From NCBI RefSeq assembly GCF_032854445.1, contig NC_088295.1:23423385-23487384 (forward strand): a stretch of 64,000 nucleotides of DNA, in the 5' to 3' direction. Positions 11,346-24,000 of the stretch are shown here, piece by piece. Position 1 is the first letter of the stretch; the number at the start of each line of letters is the position of its first letter. Made by a program: the position numbers and the translations under genes. The DNA comes from Liolophura sinensis (taxonomy: Eukaryota > Mollusca > Polyplacophora > Chitonida > Chitonidae). The notes under the pieces were generated by a model. That model was not told the DNA's origin and searched no databases. It saw only the letters and a program-made list of their open reading frames with translations.

Positions 11346-14228
11346 ATGTGTCTCCTAATAGGACCCACTGGAGTAGGGAAGACGTTATTGTTGAAACGAC
11401 TGAGTATCCTTTAATGATCTCATTCTCACCATTTAGGGTGGCTGCTTTCACTGGCATTTTGAAGTTGACCCGTATAACATAGCGACTTGTGTATGGATAA
11501 CAACTTATATTTAGGTATCGATTCTAACGGTAACCATTAGATTTGATTACGACCTTAGTATATCGATCCACACATAACCCAAAACACTGGATATTTTTCA
11601 GTCTGCACTTGAAATCTAAATAGCACGAGATATAGCTACACAATAAGAATTTCTCAGTACTAATGTGTCTCAGAATAAAAGGCACTAAGACATCTAAGTT
11701 CATAAAATATCCAGGGATTACCATTAGCAAAAATTTGGACTTGTAAGTTGTCATTACCTTTATATCGCTGAAAATTATTACGTGTATTAACAGCTGTTTA
11801 AGCTTTTACCTCAGTTTCCATAGACGCAGTTGACATTATATTTGTACATGTACATCTTTTCCAATGCTTTCTTAACATTTTGAAGGCTCCATAGGGAAAG
11901 GAGCTTTTGAGAATCTAGGACAAATTCCATCAACGATTGCTACAGTAAGTTAATTTCTTATTTCCTGCTCATCATACATGCTTATAGTTTGAGTGCACAT
12001 ATACACCGAAAGAAGAACAGAACATTCATGTAGCTACATGTATGGACTGCACTGTTAAAGGCAGGAAGAAGTTTTACTAGTTACCCATTTAACTACCCTG
12101 AATATATGTTGGTTTTGGCACCAGATTGAAACAAGGAGACACTGTTGGGATATGACCAAAATTAAATAACAAACAAATCATGTAATAGTCTGTTCTACTT
12201 ATCAGTACTAGTAGTGATTTTCTGATTTGGACTGCTTGGTGAATTTGTTGCAAGTAATCTCACTTTGTCATCATGTGGGAATGTACATAAATTTCATATG
12301 TGCTATGTTTTATGTTTTAGGTTGGGTCAAACTTGGTGACAGTTAACATACATAAAAAGCATGATATTACAATAAGAGAGTTAGGAGGAAGCATGGGACC
12401 TATCTGGCAAAATTATTACAAAGATTGTAAAACTGTTATAGTAAGTACTTATATTGTATAATTGTAAAAATGTGTAGCTCTGACATCATCTGTCTCTGAC
12501 GTCAGCTGTCTCTTCAACCTAAAAGATAACAGGCCTGATGCAAACAATGCTACCTGTCATTTATCCCTATATGTATATGCTTTATGTGCTGTCCGTCACA
12601 CATCGATGTTAGGGCAGATAAAAAGTGTCTGTCTGTATTAGTAGTTGACCAATATGCTCATCTCAGCCAGATGTCCCCTCTTCCTATCGTTAGTAAATCC
12701 AACAGAGCCAAAAACTACATGGCCATCGCTACTAGACAGAAAACATAACCGCCATGTTGATCTCGTAAGTTCTCGATAGCACGCGTTAATTCGCAAGAAA
12801 ACCATTCGGTTGCTGCTTTGCTGTGGTTAGGTGTGGAAAGGTATATTTTCATAGTTGTGACTATATGCATGTAAATACTATAAGTGTAAAGGTATGTGTA
12901 GTATTTGCTAGGAGAGCATTGTCTGTGCTGTATTTGGTCATGTTGAAGGCTGCATAATGGAAACAGTAATTTGTGGATTAATATACTTGACTGGGTTTTA
13001 ATACTGTTTAATATAGAGGTTAGCGTGCTACCTCAGCACCAGCCTAGGCATTTCTAAGGCAGTGGCTTTCAGTTCAAGCCCAACTCTCCGCTTGTACGTG
13101 GGAAGGTCTTTCAACAACCTGCAGATGGTCATGGGTTTCGCTTAGGCTCTAAGAAATTTTGTCCCACCATAATTCCCGCATCATCATGTGAAACATTCTT
13201 GAGTATACCATAAAACATGATTCAATTTTAAATCAGATTATATGTGAGATCTTTTTACTCTTCTTTTTTTTAGTATATGATAGATGTGTGCAATCGTCTC
13301 CAGGTATCTTCTGCCTGTATACAGTTGTTGGCCCTTTTGACTCATGAATCTCTCCTGAAAACTCCAATTCTTCTTATCTTTAACAAGATGTAAGTATCTG
13401 GCACAGTGTATTGGGGCATAGTATCTGTATCAGTGTATTGTAAACCACTTTAATAACATTGTTTGAGTTCCCAATGCCTAAATTCAATACATGCAAAATT
13501 AACATTAGAATGTAGCTGGGTGCTTTCCATTTCTCAACTGTAAATCTGTTGAAAGATAGGAAGTGATGGGCTAGTAGTGACACTACTTCTCTTTCTGTGC
13601 CTACGTGTATTCTACTGCAGTTTGCCCAATGAACATGCTGAAAAATCATCTTTAATTATTTTGTCATCAAGCAATGTCTGTTGAGTAGCAGTTAACTTCG
13701 TACTTGTAGAATATTTCAATAATATGAGTGGTCAGGTTGGGTGCAGCATTTGAGCATGTAACATCACTGAGCAATGGGGCACTTGCTGTGAAGCCGTTAG
13801 TCGGGTCAAAGCTGTATTGACTATTGTTCTTTTGCCATTCATGAGTAATATGTTACCAGTTTGTCCATAAAACTTCTCTGTAAAGACAAAAATGAACATG
13901 ATCAACAGGCTTCACAGCTTAGGCCGGGATTACTTTAGGTAAGAGTGGTTCCACGTTGCCAATCTCACTAGGCAAGAGTAATGCTTTAGCCAATGAACCA
14001 TTGATTGTCCCGCAAAGCAAATGTTGATGGTCTTTTTGTATATGGCACATTACTTTTTGTTCCAGAGACATGCCAACCCGCATGACCAAGAGTGAAATAG
14101 AGGCATTGTTCAGGCTTCAGGACATAATAAAAAGTGCTCAGCAGGTGATCTCCGTTGTGGAGATTAGTGTCCACACAGGTCATGGTGTTCAGGATGTCAT
14201 CAAGTGGATTCAGAAGGCCCAGAAGTGA
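11346..14228 (+). CDS. ARL16: ARL16: ADP-ribosylation-factor-like small GTPase, 5 exons, 171 aa
   Basis: Exons 11346-11403, 11886-11944, 12321-12440, 13274-13389 and 14066-14228 join in phase to 171 codons plus TGA. Seen: P-loop GPTGVGKT at residues 6-13; the switch I threonine in PSTIATVG (T39); a G3 region reading IRELGGSMG instead of the usual DxxGQ; and the guanine-specificity motif FNKID at 115-119, split across the last intron. The product starts directly at the first beta strand (MCLLIG), so the myristoylated N-terminal helix typical of ARFs is absent. Both that and the ELGG variant are, as I recall, ARL16 family traits. The role is poorly known; in vertebrates it has been linked to cilia and RIG-I, which cannot be read here. 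For exon 2 I chose the acceptor at 11885/11886; an in-phase alternative after the AG at 11893 would shorten the product by a few residues. Confidence 0.95.
13017..13225 (+). repeat. SINE family 1, near full-length copy in ARL16 intron 3
   Basis: The head has a tRNA-like B-box (GTTCAAGCCC) preceded by an A-box-like GGTTAGCGTGC. The family core follows (GTACGTGGGAAGGTC, CCTGCAGATGGTCATGGGTT, CTTGAGTATACCATAAAACA). The AAATA tail is decayed. Confidence 0.7.
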
Positions 14229-14399
14229 CACTTGAGTTAACAGTGTACTTTAGAAACACAAACAAAAACTGTGCGTATTAGGGGCAGAAGAATCTGACCT
14301 GTTTAATGCACTAGGGACAAAAGAAGTATTTTCTCAGAACATTGATTGGTATTTAATGCCCTGCTCAAGAATTTTTCACTTCACTGACAGTCAGGTTTG

Positions 14400-14645
14400 T
14401 GAGTGGAGGAAGTGAACACCCAGAGTCCGCTTTATAGGTGGAGGAAACAGAGTGGCCAAAGTACACCTTTATGGATGGAGGAAATAGTGCCCAGAGTACC
14501 ATGGGTCAGATTACGAGTGGAGAAAGCAGAGTGCCCAGAGTTCCATGGGTCAGGGTTATGGGTGGAGGAAGCAGAGTGCCCAGTGTACCATGGGTCAGGG
14601 TTATGGGTGGAGGAAGCAGAGTGCCAAGAGTACAACGGGTGGAGG
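14400..14645 (+). repeat. 45-bp minisatellite in the ARL16 3' UTR
   Basis: The unit is roughly GGTGGAGGAAGCAGAGTGCC followed by CAGAGTACCATGGGTCAGGG TTATG. Successive CCATGGGTCAG blocks fall at 14499, 14543 and 14588, giving a 44-45 bp step and about five units. The unit is the diagnostic block of repeat family 3, so the array seems to have expanded from inside such an element. It leaves the reading frame open by chance in both directions. Confidence 0.75.
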
Positions 14646-14969
14646 TTTAATTTGGTTCAATATGACCACAGTGACCATATAATGTGAGCAAGATTCATAA
14701 TGTATTTCTGTGATATCCACCTTGTATGATCCCATGAATGAGGATAAATTTGTATATTTATTAACTGTACCATAGTATCACAGTTAATTTGTTATACATC
14801 TGCATATAATTGTTTCAACTGGATAATTATGTATTTGTCTGGACATTCTCTCATCTATTTCATGTCCAGCACCTTTACGTTAACTGGTCTTTACTTTGTC
14901 TTTATAAACGCCTTTGCATGTATTTACTGGTATGTTTTCTTGTACATCCTTAAAACAAGGCAACCTATC

Positions 14970-14975
14970 AATAAA
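14970..14975 (+). terminator. Candidate poly(A) signal for ARL16
   Basis: AATAAA lies 742 bp after the ARL16 stop and is the first exact hexamer I noticed downstream of it. The cleavage site is not known. Confidence 0.4.
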
Positions 14976-17615
14976 AAAGTAGAAATGAACCAAAATATCT
15001 TTGTAAATATATTTATTTATTGGTCATCTGTGATGAATCAGCATACATGTACTTCAAAATCAAAAATAATACCGGATATAGAACAAGTAGGTCAATATAA
15101 CTGGATGTACATTTCATACACTTGCCTTTGCACCAACAGAAATTTATGTACATGTATATCAATACACTTCCACTGATTTGCATTTTACAAGTGACAATTT
15201 GGCAATATCCTGACAACAAGATTTAGATCAGTAAATCAGTGTGTGTCATCACTGAAATTTTAGACATGGAATTGTTGGTCTGAAGTCACTCAGTGATTCA
15301 TTTGATTACTTAAGAAGTTTCACTTAAATAATGTTAATTTTAACTTAAATGCCCAGTGGAAACCGCTGATTAGCAAAGTACTGAAAATCTTTCCCACATT
15401 CAATGTACAGTAATGTACATCATATTAGTGACAGACAGGTGTCATCTTGGTCACAACCTGCTCCATAACCAGGTTTTAGGGTGGAGGTCAGAGCACATCA
15501 CTTTTGCTCGCTACGTGCAAAGCAAATCTCCGGACTTAATGCTGCAACCAAACCAGTCAAAGCAGGATACAAGCACACAACCTCAATGGTCAAAAGCTAA
15601 ACATTGTCTTGAATAAAGTAAAGGCAGCTTGGCATCTGAGGATCCAGTGAAGACTCAAGACACACAAGACTGCAGAGGTTAACAGCATAAGAGCAAAAAC
15701 AGTTTGCCAAGTCAAAAAGAAATTAATACATTCACAAAGCTAGCACCTTAAAAGCTTACAACAGTAGATACTGACCTAATTTTCTTGCCACTACAAAATC
15801 AAAGTGAATATTTTTGACTGCACCAAAGCATGAGGTGATACTAATGTACAGAAATTTCCACACAATGATTTATTAAGAGTGAACACACAGTCAGCCACTA
15901 AAGCTGAATTAATTAATAAAGTAGTATTCCAGAAGTGTTCTAAACATATTTTAAAAATTCTACACTGCTTATCATCAAAATAAATGGTAAACAATAGTCA
16001 GCACCTAGCCACTCATTTGGTGACTCCATTTGGCATGTCAGGCTATCAAGGTTGACGTCACAAAACCTAGTTTGGCGCTGGGTCAGGGCAATTTTCATGG
16101 ACACAAGCGTTGCCTTTTAGCTGTCTGACTTGTCCTCGACCTGCATGGGTGTAGGAATTGGGCCTAGCTGGCTGTACAGCTTTCAGGGAATTTACCGAAC
16201 ATAGCAGGACCTTCTGAGTGATAACAGACCCTTTCATTCAGATTATGCAAAGTCAAAATATTTTTCTTCAAGTAATAACTCGCCCGGGGCGGTTTTCTTG
16301 CCTACTTACCCTGACAAGTTACTGCAGTATCCTGTCCAACATGTAGGCATTGTGACACAAGCAGCTTTTCTCAGTTCCCTGCTCATAAATGTGTATAATG
16401 CTTTAACACTTAAACTAACCACAAAATTCAATTTATTGCACCGATATCTGACTATCCACTATAGAAAAAACCACAATGACAATCAAGAGCTAACAAGTTT
16501 TTTGACGTGACAACCAATTATTACGTGAATTTCAGCGTTAGTGACTGGCAAAGTTCATAAGGGCTTCTAATGCTGAACTTCATCTTCTCAGCTTTCAAAA
16601 CTTTATAGAATTTTTTACACGTTTTTCTGTAACAACAGAGTCCGATATTATTTTTTCTATGTTCACTTTAATATGCTCACTGGTCATAATTAGTTCCCCT
16701 GATCATATGACTGCATGTGAAATAAGACTAATCAGTGTACATGTGTAGTTATGTACATCTACAATTATGCTGTTTACAGCAGCACATATTTATCCATAAC
16801 ATCTAAATACATATACATGGAAAATTTAGAACAAGTCAAGCAAATGAGAAAAGCCCCAGATGCTTCAAAATTACAACAACATATTATTGAGCTACAAGAC
16901 AGTACTCCTTGGGTTGTCTCCAGTGGATGATGGAGTTTATCCCTGTGGAATAAATAAATAAATAAATAAACAAAGGAGATAAACACAGACCATACTGTTA
17001 AACAAAGTCAATACACAACATCTGGGACCTCTTCTAAGAATGAAGTCGCAAACTGCATCTGGTGCAATATCCATGACAACATACTGTAAAAAGATACATC
17101 ATCATGTTAAATGCACTTGAGGCAACATTGTGACAGCTTTGTAGAAGGGGCCTCAGAAGATAGTTTTTAAATAAATCTGAAAAGATATGGCATACATTAC
17201 TGACTGGCTTAACTGCTGTAAAAACAAATCATGGAATTAACATAAAGACAAAATATCAGAAAACAGTATTTAGAAAACTTTCCAGTGTGGAAACCTGGCC
17301 AATCGTTGTCTGCGCAGTATCTCACTGCTAACTCATTACAATCTGTATATAAGCACAAACTAAACTCAAAGCCTTGAGTCTAGATTTTTTGGTGGATTGA
17401 ATTAAACAATATTACTGGACAGAACAAAACAAGTCAACTAATTAATAATAATGGATCACTTCCTTATCAGGTAAAAATTCAGGAAGATGAACTCTCTCAG
17501 CCTACTTTCCTGACCTGTTGGACAGACAGGTAACTACAGAATGACTAAATCCGAATTATGTGGAGGAACAAAAGATTTTCTAGAGCGTAAGCCACGACAG
17601 ACTTAATTGCTATAA

Positions 17616-17621
17616 TTTATT
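17616..17621 (-). terminator. Candidate poly(A) signal for gene B
   Basis: TTTATT on the plus strand is AATAAA on the minus strand, about 390 bp past the gene B stop. Further signals exist down to about 15,010, so the 3' UTR could be longer. Confidence 0.3.
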
Positions 17622-18011
17622 TGTTGCTTAACATCATAATGAAGATTTTTTGTTTGCATGATGGTGACGAGTTTTATAGTTTTATCAGTGGAGGAAAGAA
17701 GAGTGCAGGGGAAAAACAGCACTGACCTTTAGTGAGTTACTGGCAAACTCCCATCTGTAATCCATGTCATACTGGTAGAAGGCAATGCCACACACAACTC
17801 AACAGTAAACAGAAACTGCCAAACTCTTAACTATGACAAAATTACACGGCACGGATGCCATGATGCCACTGATTTGTTACATGTATATGGTCCATTCAGA
17901 TAGAATTACCAGACACATAGACCAGCAGTGCTTACATGTATATGGTTTCCAAAATTTGTTTAACAGAGTTTCAAAAGCCAGAGACGCAGACTTTTGTTAG
18001 AACATTACCTC

Positions 18012-21000
18012 TTAAGCTGCTAATTCCAATCTCAGTGTGTGTTTGTCGTAAGTAATTCCATTTAGGTGACTCACAGCCTTCTCAGCCTCTTCTTCAGAGT
18101 TGAACTTCAGAGGAAACAGTCAAAAAAGTCATAACATTAGTTATAATAATGGACCAGTAGTTTTACAACAGGAAGATATTTTCTGATTTTTACCTGTATA
18201 TAAAGAACACTGGTAGAAATATGAACCTGGGTTATTTTGTTGAGACCGAAACTCTTGTGCAAGTCAACTGAAATGGCCTTCCTGTATTTCAATGAAGCAG
18301 AAAAAGTGTAAATATATGTTCTTAAAGTAGATCCCCAGCACTGGACCTTCCAAATTGCATATAGATGCTTTTATGTTCCCTGAATCGATCCTGATTGCTT
18401 AAAACCTTGAAAGTGGAAGAAACACAGTGGAATTTTGTAATCAGACATCAGAAAATCTACTCCACTACGATCCAGCCACCGAACTAAAAAAAAAGAAGTC
18501 TAGATTTTCACTCCCAAAATGCAGAAGTTGTTTAGTCTCTTCCTTGTCTGAAACAGCACACAGTGCCTGTAATGGGAACTCAAGACAAAATTTAAATTGG
18601 CGTTTCTATGCACTACCAGTCGCTATTTCCATTCAATATAATTCAAGTTTTATATATATATATGCTGGTGATATTTTTTTAAAACATGAAAGATTATCTT
18701 GATTGTTAATTTCACTGGTGTGGAGTGACAAACTGTTCTTGTCAACTGCAACTCATAGTCGGCTTGCCCAACTACAAGGATCCTCGTGTCGCAGCCGGTA
18801 TGCCAAATGAGCTGTGAAAAACTGTGCCAAATTCTCCACGGGTATTAGCATGATTCCATGGACGTCCAATTTGTGTCAGACAAACCAGACAGAGGAGTGT
18901 TTGTGTCATCTACGGTGGCCGGTATGTGAGTGAAAACTGGTCATCATATCGCCCACTGGCTATGAGGTACACCCTTTTCCAGTATCTCCTTTTTCTTTCA
19001 AAATATTTGCTGTAAAACTGTTTACTTATATGATTTTCAGGGTGCTGATTAAGAAGTGTACACATAGGGGTAATTGTACATTTAGTTATACTATAGCTTC
19101 AGGAAATGCACACAGTGGGTAGGCCTAATGCATGGATTTGTCAGTGGTTTGTAGGACTTTCAATACATAATCCAGGCAGGTCTTCACGGTATGGGCTTCG
19201 TGCCTGACAAGCTTGGCAGAAGGTTCAACTTTAATGGTTTTCTTTTAAGTGGAACTAGTTAAAATAATATATTTGTAGATGCAGTTTACATACTAATACA
19301 GCAAAAGTACTCTGTCTCTAGGGAACATTTAGTATGAAAACAAAGGTGTTGGGGTTCTCCTTTAATAGACTTACATGTACTTGTCTAAATATTGCGAAGA
19401 CAAAAATGCTATGAAAACTTACGACGAGGAAGGCTGTAGAATTCACCCGAGACTGCAGTACTCCAGTTACAGGGTTACGTATAGATCCAGGATCAGCCAA
19501 GCCACGGTTGTTCATGTGAATGTTGAAAAAGGAAGTTATCTGTTTCTAAAATTGAATGAACAACAAAGACATGGTCAAGTTATGCCAAGCCTTCACATTT
19601 CATTAATCACCCATTTCAGGTATACTTAAACATCTTAAAAAAAAAACAACTTAATGCTCAAAAAAACTTGCATAGAAATATACATGGGTGAAAGTTGTGC
19701 AGACATAAGGTCACAATTGTCACATTTTTGGGGGAAATTTTTTTCTATTACTACATCAGACAGCTGTTTCATTACCTAAACCAGGAGTAAGTTTGCTACT
19801 CACCCAGTTCGCTGAAGGTGGCAGATTGGCCACAGAGACTTTTTTGGTATGGACTTTAGGTGTTCCTCGTTTACCTCTTCTACCTCCAGCAGAGCTACTT
19901 GGTGTTAGGCTCATTAAAGGGACTGGGTTTCCAGTCTTGCCTGACAATGCAGGCTGACTAATCACTCCTTGCGACTGATGCATCATTCTGGAAGAGTGGC
20001 CCATCAAACTTTGTGACTGGCCCATCAATCCAAGTGACTGGTCCATCAATCCTTGAGTCTGGCCCATCAACCTTGGGGAATGTCCAATCAACCCTTGCGA
20101 TTGGCCTAGTCAAAGATCAATTACAATACTAAGTAAGAATGTATAAGGATGCTGTAGATGGACGCTAGTATCTAACAGTAGCATACCTTCTCATAATGCA
20201 TAAAATTTAAGGGGGAAAAGCTATCCAATCACAGGTCTGCTCAACTAAGAAAACCACATTACCTTTAAAACTCATGTGATGTGGAACAACTCCCATAAAT
20301 ATCTGCATATTCAAAATCAAGATGAAAGGGAAAATGTACAATTTGACTGGAATACATTATCTGATTGGTGTGTCTTAAGATAGGAAAGTGAACCAAGTAC
20401 AACTCAGGTAACAGGTGATGCTTACCTTGCAATCCTCTCCTCCTGTCTGGCTCAGTATTTGTGTAACCCGAGCTACCCCGCATCTCCTCCATACTAGAAA
20501 AGCTCACCCCCTGTCTCTTAGTGGACCGTTCTCGCCCAGGAAAGTCACCAAGCAGCCCTGTAGCCTTGGCACTGTATGCATCATCTATTCTGCCATAGGC
20601 CTCAGAATCCATCACGCTGAGGTCCGTCCCACTGAAACCTCTGTCAGCTACATGTATGTCATGGTCAGTGTTGTCCTGATCCTCTCGCAGTCCTGCCCAC
20701 CGACTCTCCCTGTTAGACCTAGTGGTCATCTCGCTGAACTCTGCCCCAAGCACCTTCTGGTGACCATAATCAAAGGTGACCATGTTAGCCTGGGTCAAAC
20801 CTGCCATGGGCTGGAAATCCTCCCGCTCTTTCCTGGGCCTGGTTTCAGAGCGATCAAACCACTGCCTCCTCTCTGGTTCAGGTGAAAAGCTGCGTAATTT
20901 CTCCTGCAAACTATGATCAAAGTGCTGGTGCCTGTCAATATTGCTGTCTTCGTAAGTCTCACTGTCAAATAAGGTACGATGTTCTCCTTTTCGACTCCTG

Positions 21001-24000
21001 CCGATGGAAGCGTCAAAGCGCTGTCCCTGGGTGTAGGATGGGTCAACATGATCTGATTTATATCTGCCTCCTTGAAGCTGCAGTTGTTGTTGTTGCTTCT
21101 GCTGTTGTAGCTGCTGCTGTTGTTGTTGTAGCTTCTGCTGTTGTTGAACCTTTTTCAGTTTGTCAGCTATGTCTGCTAATGCAGCAGTATCAGACAAATT
21201 CCCCGTTTCCAGCTGCTGCAACTGGTCCCTGTAAATGAGATGATAAAATAATATCATTCCCTGCTTTTATTATCCAAAAATCATCCTTGTTTCCTCTCCA
21301 GCTGTACGTGGGAAGGTCTGCTGTCAGCCGTTATATGAAACACCGATCAAATAAACAAAGAAATATTGTCCAAAAACAATATGCCCTTCAAGGTGAGACC
21401 TAAAATTAAGTTTACTGCAAAAATTCTCACTCTGGGGAAATGAACACATATGTAAGAATAACCTTTTACAGGTACCATACCTTTAATATGTACCCTTTCC
21501 ATAGAAACCAGCTTTACTGTAAGAATCTTTTACCTTTACCTTTTTTTTTTACCTTTTTCACTTTACTGTCAACTTTGCTTATGAACAATACATCAGTATT
21601 TATGATTGATTTTTTTTACATCAAAATTGAGCAAAACAAAGCTCTGTCCCTCTTGCTAGACAAATACAGGGCTATGATGTGCTTCAGCTAGCCACTTACA
21701 ATAACTGATTCCTGATAGATGCTAGGTCAGGGATTTCTTCTTCTGTCAGTCTCATATTCTGCCTAAAAGCATAAAACAATAAGAACGACAATACAATACA
21801 ACAGCTACAATGTCATCTAGTACCACACATTGGACACACCCCATCTTTATCTTCTGGCCTAAGAAAAATAAGGCTTTGTTGAAAACAAAATCATTATGAT
21901 CCAGTCTTAACTGGAAACTCAGGTTTTAAAAGTACAATATAGTGACTAATCATATGATCAAATTCATGCTCCATTAAGAATATTTAAATAGTTAGCTCTT
22001 CAATGAAACCATGACTGGACGTTACCTTGACCTGGTGGAGAATGAACCTCCTCTGCCAGTGTACATCTGATCCTCTCCCTCTGTGGGCCTGCCCCTGCCT
22101 CCTAGCTGTCCAACTGCTGGTGAACGGTCTCTACTCTGTATGTCTGGACTTGATTCATCAAACCTAGAGCGTCGCTCCCGCTCTTGTGGTTTATCATGCC
22201 CACTGCTCTCATCCCTATCCAACCGCTTCGCTCTGCCACATCTTACCTGATTCCGATTCCTCCAATCTGCACTCTGGTTAGTTGAAAAATCGCTAAGTTT
22301 CCCGGTGTTTCTATCATTACCTCGTCTAGGGCTCCTTGAGTGAAAGTCCTGTGGACTCCGTGAGCGATAGCCAGGGCTTTGGGAGCGAGTGTTTGGACTA
22401 CGTGAGCGGAAGTCTGGGTTTCTTGTATAAGCAGAACCCCTCTCACTCTTCATCTGTGATACATCATCACAACCCAAGTCACTGAATCTACTTCTTCTTC
22501 CAGTTCTAAAGCCATCAAACTTTTCCTCAATATTTCTGTCAACTGAATAGCGATTTCGTCTCTTGGGCTGAAAACCAAATATACGGTGATTATGCATGTA
22601 GGCCGTTTTTTCCCAAAAAAGGTTCATAATTTTAAAATTCTGACAGAATGATACATGTAACTCAGCTGAGGTTGTAAATGAGAAAACATTTGTTTTAAAA
22701 CTGACCCTATTATGCTATAACGACATGTTTGGAAAGAATCCCCAAACAAATTAAAGTACAACTACAATATGAACCCTTTAATGGGTATCTCGTATAAAAA
22801 AAAACAGAACAATCATGAGGATATTATCTGCTGACGTGAAACTCACCGACCATGATCTTCTCAATTTACTTGAAGTATTTCTGTCAGGGGCACCTTTGCT
22901 GTCAATCTGGGAAGGTCTATGGTCATGCCTGTCACTCCTGGACCCTAAAAGTTTACTGCCCGGCCCCACATACTCTGACAGGCGCATGCCTGGCTCAATG
23001 ATACGCTGTACACTGTTCTCTGATGACCTATTTCCTGTCGGACGAAGACCAGATCTCTGACCAGGCCTGTCTGAAGTCATCCCTGTCTGTGAGGTTAGCA
23101 ATCCTCCAGGGTGGGGCAGCAGGCCCCCTTCAGAACCCCTTCCCATAGATATCATGCCTGTGCCATGCTGTGGTTTCATTGCCATGCCTCCCTGACCAGT
23201 CGTCACATTACCAGGCTGTCCGAGGAGACTGCCTTGCTGAGGATTCAGCTGCTGCCCCTGTGACATGAGAACCTCCTGGTTAGACATCACATTACCACCC
23301 TGTAATCCAGCATTCCTCCTCTGTGACATTAAGCTTCCTTGTTGTGCCATCATCACATCTTGTAGGCTCCCTTTCACATCCATCATATTTTCCTGAATAT
23401 CCATCATATTCCCTGGTCCAGTCATGTTCCCTTGTCTACCCATCATATTCCCTTGGCCACCCATCATATTCCCTTGGCCACCCATCATATTCCCTTGAAT
23501 ATCTACCATGTTTCCTTGGCCACCCATCATGTTTCCTAGGCCACTCATCATGTTCCCTTGGCCAACCATCATGTTCCCTTGGCCAACCATCACGTTCCCC
23601 TGGCCACGCATCACGTTCCCTTGGCCACCCATCATGTTCCCTTGGCCACCCATCATGTTCCCTTGGCCACCCCATCATATTCGCTTGAGCCGACATCATA
23701 TTCCCTAGCTCCATCATGTTGCTCTGGCCAGGAAAGCTTCCGCCATAACCTGCTGCGTTCCCGGGTATCTGCATTCCCTGCCTAGTGAACATATTGTTTT
23801 GAGCGCGCATATGCCCCTGTTCCATCACGAAAGTCTGAGCCGACATCATTTCTCCAACAGGAGCTTGCCCCGGCATCAGGCCCACCTGAGGCATCAGTTG
23901 CCCTTCCATAGCTGGCATCATACCCAATGGTCTGTCTAAACCTGTTAATGAGCGTCCCATTTGGGGACCGTCCTCCTAGCATCCCCTTTCTACTTGGCTG

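Larger units (their letters stand above)
14229..18011. other. Convergent 3' ends of ARL16 and gene B; no coding sequence seen
   Basis: ARL16 3' UTR leads rightward and gene B 3' UTR leads leftward into this 3.8 kb. Besides the 45-bp array it holds AATAAA-type signals, TACATGTA-like words, (AAAT)n near 16,955-16,972 and a decayed family 3 copy at about 17,640-17,790. No further exon could be supported. Confidence 0.55.

Noticed and set aside
14403-14687. 94-aa plus-strand frame with repeated VEEAECP
   Set aside because: Translation of the 45-bp minisatellite in the ARL16 3' UTR, after the ARL16 stop.
23323-23785. Plus-strand repetitive frames (MFPWPP / SLGHPSY repeats)
   Set aside because: Antisense shadow of the 21-bp NMMGGQG repeat in gene B.
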